From positions 312,001-376,000 of the forward strand of contig JAFEMH010001240.1 in NCBI GenBank assembly GCA_022495995.1: 64,000 bases of DNA, given 5' to 3'. Shown piece after piece: positions 1-9,395 of this stretch (position 1 is the first letter of the stretch; each line of letters opens with the position of its first letter). This DNA comes from Adenophora triphylla var. japonica. Lineage: Eukaryota > Streptophyta > Magnoliopsida > Asterales > Campanulaceae. Below the pieces are notes generated by a model. It was not told the origin of the DNA, did no database searches, and worked only from the letters and a program-made list of their open reading frames with translations. The position numbers were made by a program, and so were the translations under genes.

Positions 1-1135
1 CCAAGGTTGTCACAGTATATAACTGGCGGAGAAGTAAGAGAAATTCCGAGCTCAATAAGCAGGTTCCGAACCCAAGTAATCTCAGCAGCGGTGTCAGCAA
101 TGGCACGAAACTCGGCCTCAGTGGTAGAGCGGGCAAGAGCACGTTGCTTATGGGAGGACCAAGTAACCGGATTACGTCCGAGGTAAACAAAGAAACTAGA
201 AGTGGATACAAAGTCAACTTTGTCACCAGCCAAATCTGCATCACAAAAGGCATGAAGAGAAGGGGGAGACGTAGAGTAAATCTGGAGACCCAAGTGCATA
301 GTGTCATGAAGGTAGCGGAGGAGCCGCTTGAGTAGTAGTGGATCTCACAAGGGGTTGTGATGTGACCATAGGGGTGGGGAGTGGTTTACAGTCAATCATG
401 TTGTGACGGGTGAGAAGATCGTGGATGTATTTTGTTTGGGAGAGGAGGATACCATTTTTGTTGGGGACAACCTCAACACCCAAGAAATATGATAGAGGAC
501 CGAGATTCTTGAGAGAGAAACGATTGGACAAGCTAGTGATGAATGACTGACGGAGTGAAGGTGACGGTCCGGTGACAATGATGTCATCAACATAAATCAA
601 AAGAAAGATAGGGGTTGATGTTTTGTTGAGTATAAAGAGGGAGGAATCGGCTAAGGAGGGGTGAAAGCCATATGTGGTGAGGTGGGTTTTGAGTTCTTGG
701 AATCAAGCACGAGGGGCTTGCTTGAGACCATAGATGGCTTTGGAGAGATGACATACATTAGAGGGGTTAGTAGAGTCCTCAAAGCCGGGGGGTTGTGTCA
801 TAAACACAGATTCGGAGAGTGAACCTTGAAGAAAGGCGTTGTTGACATCAAGATGGCGAAGAGGCCAGCGGTTGGTTGTGGCAAGTGAGAGAAGGAGCCT
901 GACTGTAGCGGGTTTGATAACAGGACTGAAGGTTTCGGTGTAATCAACACCGGGTTGTTGGTGAAAGCCCTTGGCTACAAGCCGAGCCTTGTATTTCTGA
1001 ATTGTGTTGTCAGGGTTGTACTTGATGCGAAAGACCCATTCGCACCCGACAATGTTGTGGGCTGTGGCAGGGGGGAACTAAACTCCAGATTTTATTTCGT
1101 TTGAGAGCCTGAAATTCCTCGATCATGGCGTTACA
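1..1135 (-). pseudogene. Reverse transcriptase / RNase H of Copia element A (broken)
   Basis: Read on the minus strand from about 1135, the translation gives the Copia RT core: a [14 protein letters not shown] start, [23 protein letters not shown], the DVNNAFLQG segment, then [10 protein letters not shown] followed by an in-frame stop near 700. The open piece at 304-600 starts MIYVDDIIVTG, so the catalytic YVDD is intact, and continues through LGPLSYFLGVEV. A frame break lies near 1078 and the stop near 700 replaces the Trp usually seen in this motif. The family copies element RNA into DNA inside cytoplasmic particles. This copy cannot make a full enzyme. Confidence 0.85.
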
Positions 1136-1163
1136 CCAGTGTGGGATAGAGAGAGCTTGTTTG
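1..1163 (-). mobile_element. Copia element A, 3' part (RT to RNase H), left fragment
   Basis: This is the downstream half of a Ty1/Copia element read on the minus strand. Its upstream half (integrase, protease, gag start, 5' LTR) resumes at 27958 after the insertion of element B. The 5-bp sequence GTTTG at 1159-1163 is repeated at 27958-27962 and marks the insertion point, in the Pro-rich linker between integrase and reverse transcriptase. RNase H and the 3' LTR lie mostly left of the window. The split gene order (RT here, integrase 27 kb away, same strand) is what shows the two pieces were once one element. Confidence 0.9.
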
Positions 1164-2016
1164 TGTTGGTGTAATGCCCTAGGCTTTAGTTATGTTTAAC
1201 TAAACCGTTTTGTATCATCTTTATTCTTGATTAAAGAGAAAGTTTATTATTTGATTATTACATATTTTACATATTTATTGTAATAATCTCCGTCCCTAAT
1301 TATTAAGTGAATAATTAGTATAAATATTAATGGATAATCATATGATGATTATATGCATAGAGACGCACATTAAATTTATGGGTACTTGTTAGTGAACAAG
1401 TGACTGGACTTGATCCGTATGAGATTTATGTCATGGTCAAATGTCATAATTAAATCTCATATGGTCACTTCATTTAATCCCTAGACCTGAGATTATCATG
1501 ACCTTACATATGATGAAAGTTATGTTTGATTTTAGTCAAACGATATCTTAACACGATATTTATAAAGGCTATCTTTGGCATGATCGGATTCATGATGGGA
1601 AGGATGATAAGTCAAGATGGAATTTGTCCCTTGAAAGAGAGATGTTTTGCTTGGGCCCCTCGATGAGTGATAATGATGAAAGTGTATGGCCATACCCCAA
1701 TACGATTGGATTATCATTATACTCAAGATCGAGAAAGCATTGAACAAATACAAGTTGACGTGGACCATGACTTGTGTTCAATATAACATCGTGAGACAAA
1801 GGGAGAAATGGAAGTGTACCATTGGAAACGTGAACTCTTACGTTATATTAATTAGGTAGACATAATGGCTTGCTAGAGTCCGCTTATGCTTTATGAGGGT
1901 CGATATGATCGGGCTCATTGCCAACATAATATAATCTTATTGGGTCACACACAATTAGAATGAATTGGTTAAACCAAAGAAAGAATGATTGAGAGTTCCT
2001 GATCTGGCTTAAGATA

Positions 2017-2060
2017 TCGCGCGACAGAACTAGCCATATGGCAAGTGTCGCCGCGCGACA
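2017..2060 (+). promoter_or_regulatory. CG-palindrome pair in U3 of element B
   Basis: TCGCGCGACAGA (2017-2028) and CGCGCGACAGA (2052-2062) are two near-identical copies of a motif whose core is the palindrome GTCGCGCGAC. Each is followed by ACTAGCCA. They lie about 73 bp upstream of the TATA box. The right LTR has one copy at 27483-27492 at the same distance. Position suggests an upstream promoter element; no binding protein is known to me. Confidence 0.5.
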
Positions 2061-2132
2061 GAACTAGCCACAGAGGCGGTTTACATCTTGTTTCCTAATA
2101 CGATTAGGGCACAAACTCTAATACTAATGTAG

Positions 2133-2140
2133 TATAAATA
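2133..2140 (+). promoter_or_regulatory. TATA box of element B left LTR
   Basis: TATAAATA, preserved at 27565-27572 in the right LTR. Transcription would start about 30 bp further on, near 2170, giving an R-U5 of roughly 360 bp. This is the only good TATA in the LTR close to its middle. Confidence 0.6.
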
Positions 2141-2534
2141 TGAGTCTGTGAACAGCCGAAATCTAGCCGAATTTTCTAAGAAAAAATCACAACAAAGGTT
2201 TCTCAATATTCTTCCTAGGGTTTAAGGATCTAGCAATCCTCAAGAACCGTTCTTGGTTCATTCAAAGGTGTGGATACTACTAGAGGGTCTTCGCTCATAA
2301 GACGATCAAGGCCTAGAGTTCGAATCTTAAGATTCAAGTCTTGAAGATCGAAGTTTGTGATTCAAAATCACATCGATAAATCGTTTGATAGCTCAAGAAC
2401 GGAAAGCAATAAAGGTTGATAAATTCTATCTCATAGAAATTCAATTTAATCGTATAGAACGGATCTTAGGGCTATTGGGTTTTGTGTTCTTTAGATGCTA
2501 ATTCCGCTGCACATGGATCCATAAAATCCAACAG

Positions 2535-2546
2535 TGGTATCAGAGC
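2535..2546 (+). other. Primer binding site of element B
   Basis: TGGTATCAGAGC starts two bases after the LTR end and is the standard complement of the 3' end of plant initiator methionine tRNA. It fixes the plus orientation of the element and the LTR end at 2533. Confidence 0.9.
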
Positions 2547-2779
2547 CCCGTTCGTATGGTTAAGTTTGAATTGGCATGCTAGAATTAAGATATAAATTGT
2601 TTATATGCTTATTGCATGTTTTGTATGCGGTAGAATTTTAATTGTTTAGTTGAAACAATATGAAAAATCGTCTTCTAATTATGTTGAATTAAATCTGTTA
2701 AAAGGCTGTTTATATGATTTAATTGCTTTATGATTGGAATTGATTAAAGTTCGGAAAAACTGCCAAACTGGCTACTCGA

Positions 2780-2915
2780 GTCGTGCGACAGAGTAGGCCA
2801 CGATTGAAAATCTAGCAGTTGGGCATGGTTGGTCACGCGACAGAGTTGGCCATGGGAGATGGGCTCGTCTGGTCGCGCGACTGATATGGCCCTCTGGAAG
2901 TTTCTGTCACGCGAC
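2780..2915 (+). repeat. Dispersed CG-palindrome copies in the leader of element B
   Basis: Four copies of the U3 motif recur in the untranslated leader: GTCGTGCGAC (2780), GTCACGCGAC (2832), GTCGCGCGAC (2872) and GTCACGCGAC (2906). Three are followed by AGA; the one at 2872 is followed by TGA. Each is then followed within about 10 bp by GGCC or TTGCCA. The conserved frame is GTCRCGCGACAGA-n(3-5)-GGCCA. The rest of the leader to 4550 is AT-rich and non-coding apart from a MITE. Confidence 0.6.
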
Positions 2916-3857
2916 AGATCTTGCCAATTCTGAGCGTAATCGCTTGTTAATTTTTCCTTGCTAATCTGTGATTATTTTATAATCTGATATGTTTCTGTCT
3001 TAATCTGGATGCTATAAATTTCTGGAAATTAAATTTATAGCGCTATGCTAGATTAATTCATTGTTTATGCATGCTTAATTAATTTAAATGTGATTTTTAT
3101 TAATTGTTGCGATGCATGAATTATATGTTCTTATGTGTTAAGAGCTTTGTTAGATATTTAGTTGAAACATTGAATTGTAATTTTCTGAATGTTTAAATTG
3201 AAACATTAAAATTTTGGTTTCTGATTGTTTATGAGAAACAAGTCAATTTACGCAAAATTTGATGGTTATCTGATTGTTTGTGAGAAACAAGTCGATATGC
3301 AAAGTATTAATTATGTTACAAATCAGAGCTGGTATTCTAATTGTGCATGTCTAGGAGAGTTCTGTCGAAGGAGAGATTTGGTACTTAAGTAGTCCTTGTG
3401 GCTCACCCATCTTCCTGGGAACTTACCTGGTGCGCGATTATGATTACCTTTGCTGATATGCTTATAATCTGCTTTAAAGAACCTTCATTTAACTTTTAAG
3501 TTCTTTATGCCAATCCATGATTAAAACACTTGAGACCACTCGGATAGTTTTGGGTAGGCTTGCCATAGCAAGGTGCTTTGATTCTATTCGTTTGCGAGCA
3601 AGATGAGGAAATGGTGGTTCCTATACGTTTAATGTGGATGAACTTAATTGGGTTATCAAAATGGTTTTGAACCCAAAGCATAAGATGAGATTAAAATATG
3701 CTTAGACATATGATGTCTTAAATAAATCTCCTAAAAGATCTAAGAGTCATATACGATATGATTGATGTTTTCTACCTAATTAATTTTAATCTTGAGCGGT
3801 GCGCCATAGAGTACTTGAGATTAAATTAAAGTTGGATCTTAGCCCATTAAATGTATA

Positions 3858-4130
3858 CTCCCTTCGTCCCGCTAGTAACCGCACTGTTACTGTTTGCGCG
3901 GAAATTAAGGAAAAAATAATGATATAAATGTTGTGAGTGTAAAAATAAAATAGGAGAGAGAATGAGTGGAGGGAATAGTAAATTATAATGGTGTTGTGAG
4001 TATTAAAATAATGTAGGAGAGAGAATGAGTGGAGGGAATAGTAAAGATTCTTTGCCATTTTAGGAAGTGTGCGGTTTGTAATGGGACGCCCAAAATAGAA
4101 AGTGTGCGGTTTGTAGCGGGACAGAGGGAG
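3858..4130. mobile_element. Stowaway-like MITE in element B
   Basis: Terminal inverted repeats CTCCCTTCGTCCCGCTA / TAGCGGGACAGAGGGAG are flanked by TA on both sides (3856-3857, 4131-4132). It is 273 bp long and non-coding. The inside has the ATGAGTGGAGGGAATAGTAAA blocks shared by the other MITEs of this window. It inserted into the leader of B after B was formed. Confidence 0.88.
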
Positions 4131-4379
4131 TATTATGCTTATTTGCATTGGAAGGTGTATAATTTAGTGGGAGTATTTGTGAAATACATGATTTGCTCTT
4201 AGATGATAAATGTGTTGATATTAATATGTGTTCATATAGTTTGCATATTTTGTTGTAGAAGTAGTATTACACAATAAATTGCGATCCGTCCTTATGAAGG
4301 ACAAAGTTCAAAAGGAACAATACAAGTTATTCTGATTTGATCAGATGCTCAAGAAGTGTTCTTAAGCAAATGTGTACGT

Positions 4380-5806
4380 TCTTGATGAATCCATGTTTAA
4401 AGGCTCTTATGAAGAAATTTGAATATATGGAAGTTGCTTTTGTTCTAGAACAATGCACAAAGAAATTGTTTCAAAGTGCAAGCTAGGCAAAAGATGTATG
4501 TTGTGGTGAAGCTCTTAATTCATGAGATGAAAAAAAGGAGCAATCCGCAAATGTGTTAATGGTTAACACAAGAAAGGGGTTCAAAAGGGAAGGTAAAGAA
4601 GGTAAAGCAAAGGTTGCTAAACCTAGGGCAAAAGTTGCCAAAGTCGAAGAGGCTAAACCCAAAATGTCTCAAAAGAATGCATTTTGCTACCATTGTAATG
4701 AGATTGTCATTGGAAGCAAAGTTGCAAGGCTTATTAGGAAGGCCTAATAGGTGAAGAAGGGCAATATGATTGCTATTACTTCAAGCATCTATATGATAGA
4801 TATTTTCCTTTCAACTTCTTGTTCTTGGGTATATGATATCGGACATGGATCCCACATTTATTTAAATGTGCAAGGAATAAAGAATAGAAAGCTACTCAAA
4901 GAAGGTAAATTAAACATATGCGTGGGAATGGAGCAAGAGTTGCTACATTAAGCCATAGGGACTTATGAAGTCATTTTACCTTGGGAACTAGTACTTGTTT
5001 TGAACAAGTATGACTACGTTTCGGATTTGAGTAGAAGTATTATTTCCGTTTCTTATATGGATGATGAATGATATAAATTTCTTATTGAGAATAAGAAGTT
5101 TTATATTTATTTAATGATATGCCTTATTATATTGCATATATCATTGAATGGTCTTCATATCCTTGATGATGAGAAACAAAATAATATTGAAGATATCTAT
5201 GATATAAATGGGAAATCTAAACCGAATAACATTAACAACGCATTCATATGGCATTGTCGGCTTGGTCAGATAAATAAGAAACATATATCTAAACTCCATT
5301 AACATGGACTTTTAGACTCATATGACTCTGAATCATCTGAGAAATATGGATCCTGTTTATTGGGATTATTGATCAAACCACCCTACACTAAGAGTAGTGG
5401 GAGGGTTAGTGACTTATTGGTCATTATACATGAGATGTATGTGGACTATTAAGCAGCATTGCTTGGGGAGGATTTTGGTGTTTCATCACATTCACCGATG
5501 ACTTATCTAGATATGACTATGTCTATCTGATGAAGTCCAAATGTGAAGCGTTTGAGATGTTTCGAACATTTCAAGATGAAGTACAAAACAACTTGGCAAA
5601 ACTATTAAGTACTTCGATTAGATCGAGGTGATGGATATTTGAGCCAAGAGTTTGACAATCATCTCAAAACTGTGAAATCGTTTCAGAATTGACTCCACCC
5701 GGAACACCACATTGTATGGTGTGTCTATAGGAGGAATTGAACCTTGTAGGATATGGTTCGTTCGATGATGTGTCGATTTAACTTTCCTATTTCTTTTTGA
5801 GGATAT
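4380..5806 (+). pseudogene. gag-protease-integrase 5' part of element B (degenerate)
   Basis: Fragments in changing frames: a gag nucleocapsid remnant (4553-4747) with FCYHCNE, the second half of the CCHC knuckle lost; a protease remnant near 4820-4870 reading WVYDIGHGSHI where Copia proteins have WVLDTGCGSHI; a pre-integrase piece (5114-5302) with IWHCRLGQINKKHI; then an integrase core near 5490-5600 containing FTDDLSRYDYVYLMKSK. Many stops interrupt it. It ends abruptly at the GATAT target duplication of element C (5802-5806) and resumes at 24570. Confidence 0.8.
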
Positions 5807-7564
5807 TGTGATGATGTGTCGCAATTTTGCGGGAAAAAATTCGATTTTTTCGCGTTTCTTTGAAAAAACCCAAATAAAACCCGGGAAAAAGAACGGAGTC
5901 GCCACGCCATTTTTGTTTTAAGGGCCAAAACTTTGAAAAAAGCCCGAGATCAGAAATTTGGGTTCGGAGGTCATGTTACACGCCGGGAAGGACGTTAGTG
6001 TGCACCCGGAATGCCTCGTAAAACGAGTATTCCAAGCTGAAAATCATTTGTGTGTGTGTGTGTGTGTGTTTTGGCCAAAATAATTTGAAACTCAGAAAAG
6101 TAAAAATTGGGATATCTTTTTAAGACTTTAAACTGATCCCATGATTTTTTGGAAGATTTTTGGATTGAGATTTGGTACTCAAAAGACCTTTTGAAGTTGA
6201 GAGCCACTTCTGCCAGAATGAAAAAGGCAGTGGACCTTTGATTTTGAAATGGATTCAAGGGTCTTAAAACTTCATAATCTGGATAAACTCAGAGAATGAA
6301 AGTTGTTCCAGACACCTTAAATAAGATATTTGCGAAGGAATTTTCCATTTTGGAGAAGATTTGAGGGGTCAAAACCTTCTGGAAACCTCAGATATGAGAT
6401 CTGGATTCCCAGAAGCTGATGAACTAGCCTCTGAAAGAAAATTTGAAAAGAGGAGTTTTACTCACCCAAAAAATAAAGTAAAAATATGTCTGGAAAGATC
6501 TGGATGTTGGCTGCAAAAAGTGTTTTGTAGTCAACACCAAATTCCAAGTTTATCTGTGTCCAAAAATTAAGACAATGGACTGGGACCTTGGAAAATTGCT
6601 ACTGGACAGCAACTTCTCAAGAAAGAAAATATGATTTAAAGGGGGGTTTTGCATCCATGCTTGTCCCCATTTCCCTAGGTTTTGGTTAGTGATCACTTGA
6701 CATTTTAGTGGTGAATCAACTATACCAAACCATCCTTGGGGTACATTAGGACTAAGCACTTCATTTGCTTGGGAAGGGGAATTTTATCCTTTGAAAATGA
6801 GATTTGACGCTTGAAAATGGTTTTTAGGGTTTTGAAAATGCATTTGCAAGAAAACAAGAACACATTAAAGAAAATGTTGATCCTTGTAGAAGATCATCCA
6901 TGGAGATGGACTTCCATGGTGATCTTCTTGGATCTTAAGACAAGAAGAAGAATGAACTACATTTTGTAGTTTGAAGATGCATGCATGGATGAGAGATTTA
7001 GGGTAAGAAGAGGGAGGTTATACCTATCTTCCTTGAGTTTTGAGGTTGGCTTGAATATTTGAATGGGTTCAAGGCTTGAATGTGTTTAGGGTTTGAATTT
7101 GAGAGTGAGTGTGAGTTGGAAAAGATTCAAGAGAAAATGGTGACAATTCAAGTGAATTCTCACTGTTTTCTCTCTATATTTCGCCAGAGGTTCAGTGCAA
7201 ATTGTGTTGTTGCTCCCATTTTTGTGACTGGAGGGCTCAATTTATAGCCCTCTGAATTTTACAAAGATGTCCGCGCGGATGGGATTGGTGGCGTGCACTG
7301 TTCATTAAATGCAGCTCCAGGATTTGGACACAAGGAATAAAATTCAAAAATATCAGCAGAAAATGTTTTTCAACTTGCTGTTTCGAGATTTTCTTAATTC
7401 TTTTGCTTTTTAAGATTCCTTTGAAGGTTTATCTTTAAATAGCAATGCCCATTTTGCCCTCACTTTGTTAGAAATGTTAGGATTGTTAGGAATTGTTAGA
7501 AATGTTATAACTTTCGTTAATTTTCTAACGAAAATTTTAACAAGCTCAAATTGGAGCACTTACA
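5807..7564 (-). repeat. 3' LTR of element C (left copy)
   Basis: A 1758-bp LTR, ends TGTGATGATG...CACTTACA on the plus strand. It is nearly identical to 22723-24491, so C is a young insertion. It contains a (TG)n run near 6048-6070, a minus-strand TATA (complement of 7239-7246) and the palindrome TCCGCGCGGA at 7270-7279. Open frames inside it are not supported as genes. Confidence 0.9.
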
Positions 7565-7574
7565 GTAGCCCCTC
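7565..7574 (-). other. Polypurine tract of element C
   Basis: On the minus strand GAGGGGCTAC directly precedes the LTR start TGTAAGTG. This is the usual place for the plus-strand primer and supports the minus orientation. A second copy of this tract is found unexpectedly outside the normal LTR end at 24492-24501. Confidence 0.7.
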
Positions 7575-7735
7575 AGCGACGGCGCTTTCGAAGGAAGCGG
7601 GGTCGTCGATAAGAGTAAGGCTCCATATTTGGCGGGATGATCGAGTGATCGGGTGGCTGAACCTAGCGATAGGCTACCTACGTATCCCGAATGGGAATCA
7701 AGCCGGCCGTAGTTCGGGTCTTTGACCCTGGAGAT

Positions 7736-8200
7736 GATGGCGTTTTAGGTGCCTCGAACCTGATGAGCGAGTTCTCAGCTTGGTTGCCGGAGAGAAACTC
7801 GCTCGGAGATAAGAGATGACCATTTTTGGTCTGATGGCTACCCGTTCTGCTGGGGATAGGAATGAACATTTTCAGTCAGATGGCTATCCGCTCTGCTGGG
7901 GATAGGAGATGACCATTTTCGGTCTGATGGCTATCCGCTCTGCTGGGGATAGGAATGACCATTTTCGGTCTCTGCTGGGGATGATTGCGATTTATCGCTT
8001 TCCTAGTGATAGCGTCTTAGGTGCCTCGAACCTTGATGATGGCGTTTTAGGTGCCTCGAACCTTGGAGATGGCGTTTTAGGTGCCTCGGACCTTGATGAT
8101 GGCGTTTTAGGTGCCTCAAACCTGGATGATGATGGCTTTTTAGGTGCCTTGAACCTTGATGATGATGGCTTTTTAGGTGCCTCGGACCTTAATTTGAAAT
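7736..8200. repeat. Two short tandem arrays (about 50 bp and 30-33 bp units)
   Basis: From about 7815 to 7982, units of about 50 bp carry the words GACCATTTTCGGTCTGATGG and TCCGCTCTGCTGGGGATAGG (three full copies and a partial). From about 8010 to 8195, six units of 30-33 bp read GGCGTTTTAGGTGCCTCGAA plus CCTTGATGAT; a single unit stands apart at 7736-7765. The array happens to keep an open frame (7909-8316) with repeated LGASNLDDGV, but a unit length divisible by three explains this. Hypervariable tandem repeats near the 3' end are known for Tat/Ogre elements. Confidence 0.8.
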
Positions 8201-8417
8201 GGCCTTTCGGTGGACTTCGTCTGCTGCCGAAGGAGAGGGTGACCGTTTTGGTCGGGGGGCTGGACCTAATGATAGGCTACCTACGTATCCCTAGTGGGAA
8301 TCAAGCCCTTTCGTAGTTCGAGTCTTTCTCAAAATTTCGTTGGCTTTTGGAATTCCGTTAACTTTGCTGGGGATTTTGTTAGCCTTTGCTGGGGAAAATC
8401 AGACGTATTCGTCTGGG

Positions 8418-9110
8418 AAATCGGTCTTACGTTTGACTGCCGGGGAAGATTTTGATGAAAGATACGGGATCTCGTTATCTTTCTCGGAGAAATCGGTCTT
8501 ACGTTTGACTGCCGTTTGATGATTTTAATGAAAGATACGGGATCTCGTTATCTTTCTCGGGGAAATCGGTCTTACGTTTGACTGCCGTTGGATGATTTTG
8601 ATGAAAGATACGGGATCTCGTTATCTTTCTCGGGGAAATCGGTCTTACGTTTGACTGCCGGAGGATGATTTTGATGAAAGATACGAGATCTCATTATCTT
8701 TCTCAAGGAGATCGGTCTTACGTTTGACTGCCGGAGGATGATTTTGATGAAAGATACGAGATCTCGTTATCTTTCTCAAGGAGATCGGTCTTACGTTTGA
8801 CTGCCGGAGGATGATTTTGATGAAAGATACGAGATCTCGTTATCTTTCTCAAGGAGATCGGTCTTACGTTTGACTGCCGTTGAGGAAATTGATGAAAGAT
8901 ACGGGATCTCGTTATCTTTCTCGGGGAGATCGGTCTTACGTTTGATCACAGTTGAGGAAATTGATGAAAGATACGGGATCTCGTTATCTTTCTCAGGGAG
9001 ATCGGTCTTACGTTTGACTGCCGGGGAATGATTTTGATGAAAGATACGAGATCTCGTTATCTTTCTCAAGGAGATCGGTCTTACGTTTGACTGCCGAGGA
9101 ATGATTTTCT
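8418..9110. repeat. Tandem array of ten 72-73-bp units
   Basis: The phrase TCGGTCTTACGTTTGACTGC starts at 8421, 8493, 8566, 8639, 8712, 8785, 8858, 8930, 9002 and 9075, so the period is 72 or 73 bp. Each unit also holds GATGAAAGATACGRGATCTC and GTTATCTTTCTC. Units fall in subtypes (AAGGAGATCGG versus GGGGAAATCGG), which suggests recent local amplification. It lies between the 3' LTR and the promoter of the antisense PMD gene. Confidence 0.92.
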
Positions 9111-9215
9111 TGACAAGGGGCTGACTTTGGTTAACTTTGGTTAACTCTGTCAAGTTGGGGACTAAACTGCAGAGTCCCAGATTTTTAAAGGGCAAAAGGG
9201 TCATTTTGACCCTGA

Positions 9216-9260
9216 CAATCCTATCCGCGCGGAGAGGACTTGAAAGTCAGGGGGTATTAA
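9216..9260 (+). promoter_or_regulatory. Putative promoter of the antisense PMD gene
   Basis: TGACAATC is followed closely by TCCGCGCGGA (9224-9233) and, 21 bp later, a weak TATA-like TATTAA (9255-9260). The start codon is at 9396. The same arrangement occurs before the second antisense gene (12791-12843), and the palindrome recurs before the TATA of both LTRs. A GAGAGAGAGA-rich leader follows in both genes. Confidence 0.5.
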
Positions 9261-9395
9261 TGAGGGCCAACGCCCTTCCTCTTCCCCATTCAGTTTTTCT
9301 GAAATTACGAGAGCAGAGAGAGAGAAACTGCAAAAAACCGCCATTGTTGGGCAAAAAAGCTTCGAAATCTTCCGATTTTCTTCGATTTTCGAGCA

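Larger units (their letters stand above)
1164..2533 (+). repeat. Left (5') LTR of element B
   Basis: A 1370-bp LTR with TG...CA ends. It matches 26630-27957 nearly base for base. The most visible difference is an extra block of about 35 bp at 2025-2060, which doubles the motif CGCGCGACAGAACTAGCCA; the right LTR has one copy. A TATA box at 2133-2140 sets the probable U3/R boundary. The small open frames inside it (for example 1532-1768 minus) recur in the other LTR only because the LTRs are copies; I do not call them genes. Confidence 0.92.

Noticed and set aside
1532..1799. Minus-strand open frames in the LTR of B, repeated at 26998-27265
   Set aside because: They are conserved only because the two LTRs are copies of one sequence; no codon pattern or domain supports them.
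2535..2550. tRNA gene suggested by the TGGTATCAGAGC words
   Set aside because: These are primer binding sites next to LTRs; no cloverleaf can be drawn.
6361..6759. Open frames in the LTR of C, repeated at 23298-23696
   Set aside because: Same reason: LTR duplication, no domain, and they cross U3.
7909..8316. Repetitive protein LGASNLDDGV in a 135-residue frame
   Set aside because: It is the translation of a tandem array with units of 30 and 33 bp; no start context or conserved relatives can be shown.
8418..9110. CRISPR array
   Set aside because: The whole 72-73-bp unit is repeated with no unique spacers; it is a tandem satellite.
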